Below, piece after piece: positions 22,777 through 31,408 of a stretch of DNA of 42,417 nt. A program made the position numbers and the translations under genes. A model generated the notes under the pieces. That model ran no database searches. It was not told the origin of the DNA and was given only the letters and a program-made list of their open reading frames with translations. Numbering within the stretch: the first letter of the stretch is position 1; each line of letters opens with the position of its first letter. This stretch comes from Thermoanaerobacter sp. A7A (GTDB lineage Bacteria > Bacillota > Thermoanaerobacteria > Thermoanaerobacterales > Thermoanaerobacteraceae): contig NZ_AVAF01000130.1 in NCBI RefSeq assembly GCF_000445185.1, positions 1 through 42,417 on the forward strand, in the 5' to 3' direction.

Positions 22777-24839
22777 TCTAACACCTCTTTATTTTGATTT
22801 GGTTCAATATCAGGATACTCAATTCTTTTATGAAACATACCAGTTAAAGCAGTCAAAAAAGAATTTTTTATAGTTTTAATATCTTTTAAAGTTAAATCGC
22901 TATCTTCCAACTGACCATCATTTAATCTATCTACCATGATTTTTTCAATCATATTCTTTATATTTTCCTCAGTAGGTTCAGGAATAGACCTCACAGCTGC
23001 TTCTACAGAATCTGCCAACATCAAAATGGCAGACTCTTTGGTAGAAGGTTTTGGACCTGGATATCTAAAGGATTCTTCTTCGCAAGATTCCTCTTCATTT
23101 TGTAAAGCCTTAGTATAAAAGTATTTCACTAAGGAAGTACCATGGTGTTCTTTTATCAAATCAATGACTTGTTGAGGAAGTTTATACTTTTTAGCTAATT
23201 CCACCCCATCTTTTACATGGGAAATTATTACTAATGTACTTAAATCAGGAGAAATTTTGTCATGCAAATTTTCTCCTGAAAGCTGGTTCTCTTTGAAAAA
23301 ATAAGGTCTTTTAATTTTACCTATATCATGGTAATAAGCCCCCACTCTAACTAACAAACTGTTCGCTCCAATAGCATCAGAAGCAGCTTCTGCGAAATTT
23401 GCTACTACCATGCTGTGGTGATAAGTCCCAGGAGCATCCATTATAAGTTTTTTAAGAAGCGGATTATTTGGATTTGACAGCTCTAAAAGTTTTAAAGGAG
23501 TTAAGATATCAAAAGCTGTTTCCCAAAAAGGCAAAGTACCAATAACCAAAATTATACTAAAGGTTCCACTGACAATTCCCCATAAACTGCTTTTTAATAC
23601 AGAAATTATATCATTGCTATTTAAAAGCCCTATTCCTACAATACTTACAAGATTTACCCCACTGACGTAAAGACCCGCTTTTACAAAATCTAAACGTTGC
23701 TTAGAATGAGAAAGTTTTACTGCACCAATCAATCCTCCCAGCAATGACATAAAAATAAATTCTTGGTTAAAACCCACCATTAAGCCTACTAAAAGAGAAT
23801 AAATTATGTCAATCATAATAGCAATATAAGGATCTATTAAAACAGAAATTAGCATAGGCAAAGTAGCAGAAGGAATTAAAAGAGGCTCAATCCCTTTAAA
23901 GGCAACAGCCAATAAAAGATAAAAAATACCTGTTAAACACAACAATTCAATGTAGATTTTTTTGGTAGTAATCTTTTTGTCCAATTTTATAATATAATAC
24001 ACTGATAAAAAGAGTGACAAGCCTAAAATCAAAAATAAGCCTATTATCATTCCATAATCAATCTTACTACTGTTTTTTAAGAGGCCCAAAGATTTCAAAA
24101 CTTCAATTTGTTGTTGTGTCACTACTTCTCCACTGACTACGATATTTTGTCCTTTTTTATACATAACCGGCTGCACTTTTTCCTCTGCTTCTTTTTTGGC
24201 AAGATTTGTCTCATAGGCATTATATATCATATTAGGAACAATGACAGAAGATAAAATCTTAACAGCTACTGGTTTTACTTCTGCAGAAATATCCGAACTT
24301 TCTACAACACTCTTAGCATCGTTTAAAACAGTAGGCAAAGCATCTTCCGTAATCTGCCTTGCCATAATTGCTTTTTCTGTCGATAATACCACCGATTCCA
24401 TGTTTATAAGGGTATTATCATCTATTTTTAAAAGCAAAGCCACGTCATTATCTTCTAAACCTATGGGACTTACAGCTTTAAAGTCTTTCAATTTCTTTTC
24501 TTCTGCTTCTGAGGATTTGCGCACCTCTCTTAATTTATTAAAAAAATCAACTAGCTTAAGATAAGATTCTTTTGCAATATTTTCATTATAATCATATTTA
24601 GGATTGACCGCATTTACTGCTTCTTGTATCTTCTTTTGAGTAGCTATTGTGTCCACTACGTCTTTAGGTGCCTTTATATCTTGAGTAGCTACATCCCCTA
24701 CCTTAAGGTCAAATTTGGGAGGCGTTACACTAGTATAAACTAAAGCATAGGAAGAAACAAAATAAAAAACAACAAAAAAAATGATTATCAATTGCTCATT
24801 TTTAATTATATTTTTTATATGTTTGTCCAGTTTTTTCAT
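22773..24839 (-). CDS. pgpH: HD-domain membrane protein, c-di-AMP phosphodiesterase PgpH/YqfF type
   Basis: About 688 aa from the ATG at 24839, preceded by GAGGGGA; the frame extends upstream into phoH but without a site. One N-terminal helix (about 15-37), an extracellular domain of about 230 residues, seven membrane helices (about 265-455), then a cytoplasmic HD domain with APGTYHHSMVVANFAEAASD, the HD pair in GAYYHDIGKIKRPYFF and KEHHGTSLVKYFY. Characterised relatives cleave c-di-AMP to pApA. Located between phoH and ybeY, the usual order. Confidence 0.94.
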   Translation of the reverse strand: MKKLDKHIKNIIKNEQLIIIFFVVFYFVSSYALVYTSVTPPKFDLKVGDVATQDIKAPKDVVDTIATQKKIQEAVNAVNPKYDYNENIAKESYLKLVDFFNKLREVRKSSEAEEKKLKDFKAVSPIGLEDNDVALLLKIDDNTLINMESVVLSTEKAIMARQITEDALPTVLNDAKSVVESSDISAEVKPVAVKILSSVIVPNMIYNAYETNLAKKEAEEKVQPVMYKKGQNIVVSGEVVTQQQIEVLKSLGLLKNSSKIDYGMIIGLFLILGLSLFLSVYYIIKLDKKITTKKIYIELLCLTGIFYLLLAVAFKGIEPLLIPSATLPMLISVLIDPYIAIMIDIIYSLLVGLMVGFNQEFIFMSLLGGLIGAVKLSHSKQRLDFVKAGLYVSGVNLVSIVGIGLLNSNDIISVLKSSLWGIVSGTFSIILVIGTLPFWETAFDILTPLKLLELSNPNNPLLKKLIMDAPGTYHHSMVVANFAEAASDAIGANSLLVRVGAYYHDIGKIKRPYFFKENQLSGENLHDKISPDLSTLVIISHVKDGVELAKKYKLPQQVIDLIKEHHGTSLVKYFYTKALQNEEESCEEESFRYPGPKPSTKESAILMLADSVEAAVRSIPEPTEENIKNMIEKIMVDRLNDGQLEDSDLTLKDIKTIKNSFLTALTGMFHKRIEYPDIEPNQNKEVLE

Positions 24840-24852
24840 AATATTATTCCCC

Positions 24853-25839
24853 TCACTCCGGGATTTCTGATTTGTTTTCCCCCATGTTCTTCTCATAAAT
24901 TTCATAAGCTTTTATGATTTTAGCTACAAGAGGATGCCTTATCACATCTTCTTCAGAAAGCATTACAAACTCTATACCTTCTATTCCTTTTAATATCTCC
25001 ATAACCTCTTTTAGCCCGGATTTTTTACCTCTTGGCAAATCTATTTGAGTAACGTCACCAGTTATAACTGCTTTAGAACCAAAACCTATACGGGTTAAAA
25101 ACATTTTCATCTGCTCAGGAGTGGTGTTTTGAGCTTCATCGAGTATTATAAAAGAATCGTCTAAAGTTCTACCTCTCATATAAGCTAGTGGTGCAACCTC
25201 AATTAAGCCTTTCTCCATGTATTTTTGGAAAACTTCTGCTCCTAAAATGTCGTAAAGCGCATCATATAAAGGTCTTAAATAAGGGTCAACTTTTTCTTGC
25301 AAATCTCCTGGCAGAAAACCTAACTTTTCTCCTGCTTCAACAGCCGGCCTTGTTAAAATTATACGACCTACTTCCTTATTTTTCATTGCGGTAATAGCCA
25401 TTGCCATAGCCAAATAGGTCTTGCCCGTACCGGCAGGTCCTATTCCAAATACAATCTGATTTTTTCTTATAGCTTCTACATACCTCATTTGCCCATAAGT
25501 TTTGCACCTTATCTGTTTGCCTCTAGCTGTTATACAAACAATATCAGACATTAAAGACTTTAGTTTTTCTTCTTCTCCTGCCTCAATCATATTCATAGTA
25601 TACAAAACATTTTGAGTAGTAATCACATCTCCCTTTTCAATCATTCCCATCAATTTGTTAAAAAGTTTATCAGCAGATTCCACGTTTTTTTCTTCCCCCG
25701 TTATCTTAATAGTTCCTCCTCTTAACACTATCTTGACATCTAATCCCTCTTCTATTAACTTAATATTTTCATCAAAGTTGCCAAACAAATTGGCAGCTTG
25801 CTCCATATCCTCAATATTAATAGCTAACTCCTTAATCAA
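24853..25839 (-). CDS. phoH: PhoH-like ATPase
   Basis: 328 aa. KH-like N-terminal region, then a P-loop GPAGTGKT (134-141), Walker B SFIILDEAQN and GDVTQIDLPRG. PhoH/YbeZ proteins are ATPases linked to RNA metabolism and often work with YbeY, which lies two genes downstream. TTG start at 25839 with GGAGGGG upstream, overlapping the yqfD stop by 4 nt. Confidence 0.95.
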   Translation of the reverse strand: MIKELAINIEDMEQAANLFGNFDENIKLIEEGLDVKIVLRGGTIKITGEEKNVESADKLFNKLMGMIEKGDVITTQNVLYTMNMIEAGEEEKLKSLMSDIVCITARGKQIRCKTYGQMRYVEAIRKNQIVFGIGPAGTGKTYLAMAMAITAMKNKEVGRIILTRPAVEAGEKLGFLPGDLQEKVDPYLRPLYDALYDILGAEVFQKYMEKGLIEVAPLAYMRGRTLDDSFIILDEAQNTTPEQMKMFLTRIGFGSKAVITGDVTQIDLPRGKKSGLKEVMEILKGIEGIEFVMLSEEDVIRHPLVAKIIKAYEIYEKNMGENKSEIPE

Positions 25840-27029
25840 TGTTCCCCTCCTATATAAGAAATTTTTTCTTTCATTCCTATTTCCTCTAAAACCTCTGCAG
25901 TAATATTGGCTCTTAATATTTTATCTTGTATAATCACATAACTTTCTTTTTTATTTACTATCTTACTTTGAGAGCCTAAAACCTTCTCCAACTCCTTTAG
26001 TGCTTTTTCAAAAGCAATATTTTTTGCTTCCTCTTTAGATAAAACAATAGTTTTAGGTTTGGTTTCATAGTATACTTCTTTTATTATTCTAACTGGAAAG
26101 TTTTTTGATATTATCTCTTTTTCCTCTTTTTCAAAATTCTTAAAGTCTACTTTTTTAGGGGATATAGTTATAGTATTGTTACCAAAGATTATTTTTGTAA
26201 CAGTTATTTTGTTGTTTGTCCTCTCAAAGACTTCTTTTTTGAGTTCGGCGTCAGCATAAACTTCATACCATGTCCTCCCAATAATTTGGCCATCAGCATG
26301 TACAAATCTTGTCCCTAGTCCTGGCTTTTCAATTATCCCTGTAACAATTATATCTCCCGCTTTTACTGTATCTCCAACTTTTTTTACCGCTTCCCCTTCT
26401 AAAACCGTCATCTTATAAATTATACCATCTTTTTTAGCTATTATATTGCATGGTTCATCTTTTGACAATACCTCTTGAGGTTTTGTTTTACCTACAACTT
26501 TTACAAAAGCATTAGTACCCTTTATATTTATTCCTATCCACGATATATCATTATTTTGTAATAAAAATTCTGTCTCTATTTTATTAACATCTATAGCAAA
26601 TTTAGAAACTCCTGGCTTTAATCCTAAGTATGAAAGCTTTTCTAAAACTACTTTTTCATTTACATTGTTGACGGTCTCTATATTAATTTCCCATATAAAA
26701 GTAGAAAATGCATAAATAAGTATAAGAGAAATTGCTGCCCCTAAAACCAATGCTTTTCTTCTTTTTAACCGAGAAATTACAAAAGGCAATCCTCTTTTAG
26801 AAATCACTGAAACACGACAATTAGTTTTTTTTGCCAAAAATACTGTTTCTTTAAACCCCTTTATACTTACTTTTGCGACTATAGTAGTATAATTCCTACG
26901 CTCAATATCCCAAATATAGACATCATTTACCATAATAAGATTTAAAAATTTTTCAATTGACAAACCTTCAATCTTAATAATAACATATCCTTTTAAAAAA
27001 TTCCATAATTTTATTGCAACCAAAAACAT
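25836..27029 (-). CDS. yqfD: Sporulation protein YqfD
   Basis: 397 aa. The N terminus (LKGYVIIKIEGLSIEKFLNL) and the segment around DIERRNYTTIVAKVSIKGFK are typical of YqfD. A single membrane helix (about 93-112, KALVLGAAISLILIYAFSTF) is followed by a large extracytoplasmic part. In Bacillus it is made in the mother cell under sigma-E and needed for sporulation. It lies 5 nt after yqfC. Confidence 0.93.
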   Translation of the reverse strand: MFLVAIKLWNFLKGYVIIKIEGLSIEKFLNLIMVNDVYIWDIERRNYTTIVAKVSIKGFKETVFLAKKTNCRVSVISKRGLPFVISRLKRRKALVLGAAISLILIYAFSTFIWEINIETVNNVNEKVVLEKLSYLGLKPGVSKFAIDVNKIETEFLLQNNDISWIGINIKGTNAFVKVVGKTKPQEVLSKDEPCNIIAKKDGIIYKMTVLEGEAVKKVGDTVKAGDIIVTGIIEKPGLGTRFVHADGQIIGRTWYEVYADAELKKEVFERTNNKITVTKIIFGNNTITISPKKVDFKNFEKEEKEIISKNFPVRIIKEVYYETKPKTIVLSKEEAKNIAFEKALKELEKVLGSQSKIVNKKESYVIIQDKILRANITAEVLEEIGMKEKISYIGGEH

Positions 27030-27034
27030 TCCTC

Positions 27035-27304
27035 CTATACCATCATTTCTATATTCATTATTTCGCCGCTAATCGTTATAATCTCTGTCATTATAGAATT
27101 CACAATCATATTTTTACCTAATATTCTAACAACACCTATTGTTGTATTTATCCTAATCCTTTCAGGAATATACTCAATAATTCCCTTGTGGTTTTCAATA
27201 GTAACATGGGTTTTCCCTATCAAAGTTATTTTAGGGAGATTAAGCAATACCTCTTTTGGAAAATCTATTGCATTTACAAGTTCGTTTTTTATCTCATCTT
27301 TCAT
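27035..27304 (-). CDS. yqfC: Sporulation protein YqfC
   Basis: 89 aa, full size for YqfC. Contains PKITLIGKTHVTIENHKGII and ILGKNMIVNSIMTEIITISG, the conserved core. It precedes yqfD in spore-forming Firmicutes. A GGGAGGTT site precedes the ATG. It heads the long minus-strand operon. Confidence 0.93.
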   Translation of the reverse strand: MKDEIKNELVNAIDFPKEVLLNLPKITLIGKTHVTIENHKGIIEYIPERIRINTTIGVVRILGKNMIVNSIMTEIITISGEIMNIEMMV

Positions 27305-27327
27305 ATTGTAACCTCCCTTCTCTTAAA

Positions 27328-27356
27328 ATTTTATGAGGAAAAAATTAAAAAAATTC
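27328..27356 (-). promoter_or_regulatory. Possible sigma-E type promoter of yqfC
   Basis: Minus strand GAATTTT, 14-nt spacer, CATAAAAT resembles the sigma-E pattern (GHATATT, 13-15 nt, CATACAMT), 23 nt before the yqfC start. yqfC is sigma-E controlled in Bacillus. The match is partial and the region is very AT-rich, so chance is possible. Confidence 0.3.
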
Positions 27357-27384
27357 TCTTGCTTTTTTATAGGCAATAGACCTT

Positions 27385-27413
27385 TTGAGTAATTAGAAAA
27401 TATGTATTATAAT
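27385..27413 (+). promoter_or_regulatory. Asparaginase promoter
   Basis: TTGAGT (27385-27390), 17-bp spacer, TATAAT (27408-27413). The -10 box contains the first two bases of the upstream in-frame ATG at 27412, so that ATG would not be transcribed. Expected start site near 27420. Confidence 0.75.
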
Positions 27414-27471
27414 GAAAGTAACAAAATTGAATAATTCTATTGCTGTAAATTATTTTTTGGGGGGATTTACA

Positions 27472-28455
27472 TTGGAGAAAATAGTAATAATTTTTACGGG
27501 TGGAACTATATCCATGAAAAATGACGCTAATTTAAATGCTGCTATACCCTCTTTATCAGGAAATGACATACTAAAAATGGTTCCCAACATAAAAGAAAAT
27601 TCCCAAATTGAAATAATTCAATTTGGGAATTTTCCAAGTCCCCACTTTACTCCTGAGCTATTGGTAAATTTGAAACTAGAAGTAGAAAACGTAATCAAAA
27701 AACAACAAGTAAAAGGAGTCGTCATTACTCACGGTACAGACACCATAGAAGAAACAGCATATTTTTTAGACTTAACAATAAATTCCGAAAAGCCAATAGT
27801 CTTGACTGGAGCCATGAAAAATTCTTCTGAAATCGGATACGACGGTCCCAGCAATTTAATCGCTTCTGTAATTACTGCTTCCTCAGAAAAAGCCAAAAAC
27901 AAAGGAGTGTTAGTAGTTTTCAATAACGAAATACATGCAGCACGAGATGTCACAAAAACTCATACTTCAAGTATTGACACCTTTAAAAGCCTTGAAACAG
28001 GTCCAATAGGTGTTGTAGATAATAACAAAGCGTATTTTTATAGGAACATTGAGACAAGAAATTATATACCAGTAGACCATTTAGAGCCAAGAGTAAGTCT
28101 TCTAAAAGTCGCCTTTGGTATGGAGGATAAAATTATCAGATTCCTTGTTGATAGCGGAGAAAAAGGAATAGTAATAGAAGGAACAGGAAGGGGAAATGTA
28201 CCTCCAAAATTGGCTGAGGGCATAGAATATGCTATATCAAAGGGAGTAATTGTAGTGTTAGTTTCAAGATGTCCTATGGGAAGAGTTGATGCCTCTTACG
28301 GTTATAAAGGTGGCGGAAAGCATCTTGAGTCCTTAGGGGTAATCTTTGGAGGTAATCTCTCAGGGCAAAAAGCTCGCATAAAACTCATGGCAGCTCTTGC
28401 TTATTCCAATAATTACAATGAAATCAAAAAATTATTTGAAGAAGAAAAGACTTGA
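27472..28455 (+). CDS. L-asparaginase, type I family
   Basis: 327 aa from TTG at 27472, preceded by GGGGGGA. A longer frame from ATG 27412 is unlikely because that ATG lies inside the -10 box. Both catalytic Thr motifs are present: GGTIS (10-14) and THGTDT (86-91), and the later Lys region (LTGAMKNSSE) is intact. It hydrolyses asparagine to aspartate and ammonia. No signal peptide, so cytoplasmic. Alone on the plus strand, convergent with yqeY. Its TGA lies inside the left hairpin copy flanking the repeat element. Confidence 0.93.
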   Translation: MEKIVIIFTGGTISMKNDANLNAAIPSLSGNDILKMVPNIKENSQIEIIQFGNFPSPHFTPELLVNLKLEVENVIKKQQVKGVVITHGTDTIEETAYFLDLTINSEKPIVLTGAMKNSSEIGYDGPSNLIASVITASSEKAKNKGVLVVFNNEIHAARDVTKTHTSSIDTFKSLETGPIGVVDNNKAYFYRNIETRNYIPVDHLEPRVSLLKVAFGMEDKIIRFLVDSGEKGIVIEGTGRGNVPPKLAEGIEYAISKGVIVVLVSRCPMGRVDASYGYKGGGKHLESLGVIFGGNLSGQKARIKLMAALAYSNNYNEIKKLFEEEKT

Positions 28456-28771
28456 TACCTAATGGCATCAAGTCCTCAGTTTGTTGACAAAGTTAAAAAA
28501 TATTTAAAGGAGATATTTGCATCGTCGCTCCGATGTTTCCAAAGCGACAAAACTAAAGCTCGACCTTGGGTTCCGGCAGGGTACCGGGCACAATCGGCAT
28601 CCATGCCTTAAGGTGCCCGCCTCCGCCATCCATGGCTTCGGCCCTGCCTCCACCCTCGGTCTTGTTAAGTTTTGTTGACGCTTTGTCACAAGTCGCACCG
28701 ATTGCAAAATATCTCCTTTACGAAAGTTTGTCTACAATTAGAGGACTTGATACCCAATAGCATCAAGTCCT
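28449..28771. mobile_element. Structured MITE-like repeat, copy 2, with duplicated hairpin flanks
   Basis: Core 28477-28742, nearly the same sequence as 12691-12954, including the conserved GGTACCGGGCAC and CCATCCATGGCTTCGG blocks. The left end is CAGTTTGTTGACAAA; the right end is more diverged. Flanks 28449-28476 and 28744-28771 are 26/28 identical to each other and each forms a stem-loop GACTTGAT...ATCAAGTC, unrelated to the flanks of copy 1. The left one overlaps the asparaginase stop codon and the right one abuts yqeY, so the original was the shared terminator of two convergent genes. Confidence 0.8.
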
Positions 28772-28775
28772 TTGT

Positions 28776-29219
28776 TTACTGTAGATACTTGTTTACCATG
28801 TCTTTAACAAGGTTGCCATCTGCTCTCCCTTTTACGATTGGCATTACCTTTCCCATCACTTTTCCTATATCGCTTTTAGTTTTAGCACCAGTTTCTTCGA
28901 TAGCTTTTTTTACTATTTCCTCTATTTCCTCTTCGGATAGCTGCTTCGGTAAATAAGAAAGCATAATCTCAATTTCTTTTCTGGCTTTATCCACTAAGTC
29001 TTGCCTTCCACTTTTTTCGTAATCCGGCAACACTTCTTTTCTTTGCTTTATTTCTTTAGAAATTACATTAATGACCCCTTCATCGTCTAATTCTTTTTGA
29101 GTATCTTTTTCAACTTGGAGAATAGCTGCTCTTACCATACTTAAAATATTCTTTTTAAAATTATCTTTGTTTTTCATGGCTTCTATCATATCTTTGTATA
29201 TTCGCTCTTTTAGGGTCAT
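28776..29219 (-). CDS. yqeY: GatB/YqeY domain protein
   Basis: 147 aa from the ATG at 29219 (GGAAGTG upstream); an in-frame GTG three codons earlier has no usable site. The YqeY core is clear: LKERIYKDMIEAMKNKDN, KEIKQRKEVLPDYEKSGRQD and IGKVMGKVMPIVKGRADG. It resembles the tail domain of amidotransferase GatB; the stand-alone role is unclear. It follows rpsU, as in many Firmicutes. Confidence 0.94.
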   Translation of the reverse strand: MTLKERIYKDMIEAMKNKDNFKKNILSMVRAAILQVEKDTQKELDDEGVINVISKEIKQRKEVLPDYEKSGRQDLVDKARKEIEIMLSYLPKQLSEEEIEEIVKKAIEETGAKTKSDIGKVMGKVMPIVKGRADGNLVKDMVNKYLQ

Positions 29220-29233
29220 GGCAAGCACTTCCT

Positions 29234-29419
29234 TTATTTATTATATTTATATTTTCTTTTTCTTGCTGCTTCGGATTTTTTCTTACGTTTTACACTGGGA
29301 CTTTCATAATGCTCTCTTTTGCGAACCTCTGATAAAACGCCTGCTTTAGAACATTGGCGCCTAAACCTTCTCAGAGCATTGTCCAATGATTCATTTTCGC
29401 CGACTCTTACTTCAGCCAC
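29234..29419 (-). CDS. rpsU: 30S ribosomal protein S21
   Basis: 61 aa, basic, with the S21 signature [20 protein letters not shown] and [20 protein letters not shown]. It binds near the 3' end of 16S rRNA. Strong GGAGGGAGGG site. Transcribed from a perfect consensus promoter (29499-29527) with a leader of about 70 nt. Confidence 0.97.
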   Translation of the reverse strand: MAEVRVGENESLDNALRRFRRQCSKAGVLSEVRKREHYESPSVKRKKKSEAARKRKYKYNK

Positions 29420-29498
29420 TACTCTCCCTCCCTCCAGATAAACTGCTCAAGCTAAGCTGCGTATTCTGCTGCGATGTCTTGCTGAAAATTCTCATTTT

Positions 29499-29527
29499 AT
29501 TATACTCCTAAAGCCATAATGTGTCAA
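29499..29527 (-). promoter_or_regulatory. Consensus promoter of rpsU-yqeY
   Basis: Minus strand TTGACA (complement of 29522-29527), 17-bp spacer, TATAAT (complement of 29499-29504): a perfect housekeeping promoter. It starts only 3 bp past the hinT stop codon. Confidence 0.88.
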
Positions 29528-29530
29528 TGA

Positions 29531-29875
29531 TTAACCTGGTGGCCAAGTCATAAATCTACCGCCTAAAAGATGAAAATGTATGTGATATACCGTTTGTCCC
29601 CCGTCATTTCCACAGTTTGATACAATTCTATAACCTTTTTCGTCAATCCCCTCTTTTTTTGCTAATTCTTTTGCCACCATATAAGCATAAGATATTAAAT
29701 GTTTGTTATCCTCATTTAAATCTAACAATGTCGGTATATGTTCTTTTGGCACAATGAGGATATGTACAGGTGCTTGTGGGTTAATGTCTCTAAATGCTAC
29801 GACTAAATCATCTTCATATACTATATTGGAAGGTATCTCTTTATTTATAATTTTACAAAAAATGCAATCTGACAT
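29531..29875 (-). CDS. HIT family nucleotide hydrolase (HinT type)
   Basis: 114 aa. N-terminal CIFCKIINKEIPSNIVYEDD and the histidine triad HIHFHLL (His98, 100, 102) near the end. HinT-type proteins hydrolyse AMP-linked phosphoramidates. GAGGAGGTG precedes the ATG. It lies 36 nt downstream of mtaB, probably in the same transcript. Confidence 0.95.
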   Translation of the reverse strand: MSDCIFCKIINKEIPSNIVYEDDLVVAFRDINPQAPVHILIVPKEHIPTLLDLNEDNKHLISYAYMVAKELAKKEGIDEKGYRIVSNCGNDGGQTVYHIHFHLLGGRFMTWPPG

Positions 29876-29911
29876 CCTTTCACCTCCTCTTTTTATATTC
29901 TACACATCTGG

Positions 29912-31279
29912 TTAAATTCCTTCAATTTCTCCAATTAAGAAATTATCTTTTATTTCTTTTATTTTCACTGGAAAAATCTTATTTCTAAGTAACTGTATAT
30001 GCCCTTTGACAGCTACACTTAAATAATTATCAGTCAAGCCTTCTACGTAACTATCCATATTCTTAACAGTTTGTTCAAAAAGGACTTCCAAAGTCTTTCC
30101 TATAAAACTCTCCATGAATTTGCGTTCACACCTATTAGACAATTCTATGAGTTTTTTACTCCTATCTTCTTTTACATGATTTGCAACTTGATTTGGAAAG
30201 TTGTAGGCTCTTGTACCTTTTCTCCTTGAATATTTAAAAACATGCATTTTGCTAAAACAAATCTCTTCCACAAATTTGTAAGTCTTGAGAAACTCCTCTT
30301 CCGTTTCACCAGGAAATCCCACCATAACATCTGTAGTTATCGCCACATCCTTGATGTATTCTCTTAACCTATCAATTACACTTTTGTACTCCTTTGTAGT
30401 ATATCTTCTTCCCATTCTTTTTAAGGTTTCATCACATCCACTTTGAAGGGATACATGATAATGCCTGCACATCTTAGGCAAGTTAGCTATTTCTTTCACA
30501 AACTCTTCAGTTAAAAAAGTAGGCTCAATAGAACTAAGTCTTATCCTTTTTATGCCATCTATTTCATGAATCATCTTTATAATGTCCAAAAGCCCAATAT
30601 TTTTTAAATCTTTGCCATAGGAAGCTATGTGTATACCTGTGAGGACAATTTCTTTATACTCTGAATCAGCAAACCTCTTTACTTCCTCTATTACTTTTTC
30701 AGGCTCTCTGCTTCTCACCGGTCCACGGGCGTAAGGGATTATGCAGTAAGTACAGTATTGATTGCAGCCGTCTTGAATCTTTATATATGCCCTTGTCCTT
30801 TCTGTATAAGCTGTTACTCCAAATTCCTCATATTCTTTTTGAATCATTATATTATTTACCACACTCAACTTTTGACTTTTTTGCGTAAATTCCTCTACTA
30901 AATCTACTATTTTGTCTTTATCTTTTGTGCCGATCGCTATATCCACTTCCGGAAGAGAAAAAACTTCCGCTGGACTTACTTGCACATAGCAACCAACAGC
31001 TACTACCAGCGCATCAGGATTTTTCTTTCTAGCTTTTCGTATCTCCTGCCTTGACTTCATATCACTTCTATTTGTTACAGTACAGGTATTTATTACGTAA
31101 ACATCCGCTTTTTCATTAAAATCAACTACTTCATAACCAGCTTTTTTAAAAAGCTCAGCCATGACTTCTGTCTCATATTGATTTACCTTACACCCCAAAG
31201 TATAAAAAGCAACAGTTTTTTTATGACCATATCTTTCATAAAATTCATCATTACTAAGAGTTAAATCTACTTTTGCCAC
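29912..31279 (-). CDS. mtaB: tRNA t6A37 methylthiotransferase MtaB
   Basis: About 455 aa from GTG at 31279. UPF0004 domain (VAFYTLGCKVNQYETEVM), radical SAM domain with CNQYCTYC, and a C-terminal TRAM domain. It converts t6A to ms2t6A at tRNA position 37 with two Fe-S clusters. An ATG 12 codons upstream (31315) directly follows a TATAAT and has no ribosome binding site, while AGGAGG lies between it and the GTG, though at a long spacing (12 nt). The exact start is uncertain. Confidence 0.92.
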   Translation of the reverse strand: MAKVDLTLSNDEFYERYGHKKTVAFYTLGCKVNQYETEVMAELFKKAGYEVVDFNEKADVYVINTCTVTNRSDMKSRQEIRKARKKNPDALVVAVGCYVQVSPAEVFSLPEVDIAIGTKDKDKIVDLVEEFTQKSQKLSVVNNIMIQKEYEEFGVTAYTERTRAYIKIQDGCNQYCTYCIIPYARGPVRSREPEKVIEEVKRFADSEYKEIVLTGIHIASYGKDLKNIGLLDIIKMIHEIDGIKRIRLSSIEPTFLTEEFVKEIANLPKMCRHYHVSLQSGCDETLKRMGRRYTTKEYKSVIDRLREYIKDVAITTDVMVGFPGETEEEFLKTYKFVEEICFSKMHVFKYSRRKGTRAYNFPNQVANHVKEDRSKKLIELSNRCERKFMESFIGKTLEVLFEQTVKNMDSYVEGLTDNYLSVAVKGHIQLLRNKIFPVKIKEIKDNFLIGEIEGI

Positions 31280-31348
31280 TTTAAAAATGCTCCTCCTGTT
31301 AAATTTCTTTTTCATATTATATCACATATTATAACATGCTATTGCACG

Positions 31349-31373
31349 CAAAAAAACAGGCCCCGAAGGGCAC
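31349..31373 (-). terminator. Intrinsic terminator of the heat-shock operon
   Basis: Minus strand GCCC-TTCG-GGGC with a UUCG tetraloop, then CTGTTTTTTT. It lies after rsmE and before mtaB, marking the end of the hrcA-rsmE transcript. Confidence 0.85.
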
Positions 31374-31408
31374 TAAAAATATCTTTTTGTTCTTTGGTTA
31401 TTAACAAT

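Noticed and set aside
24840-24905. 22-residue N-terminal extension of the PgpH frame
   Set aside because: It overlaps phoH and has no ribosome binding site, while GAGGGGA precedes the ATG at 24839.
28504-28760. Frames of 64-67 codons in repeat copy 2
   Set aside because: Same repeat; sequence is constrained as nested stems, with no start signal and no codon-like conservation.
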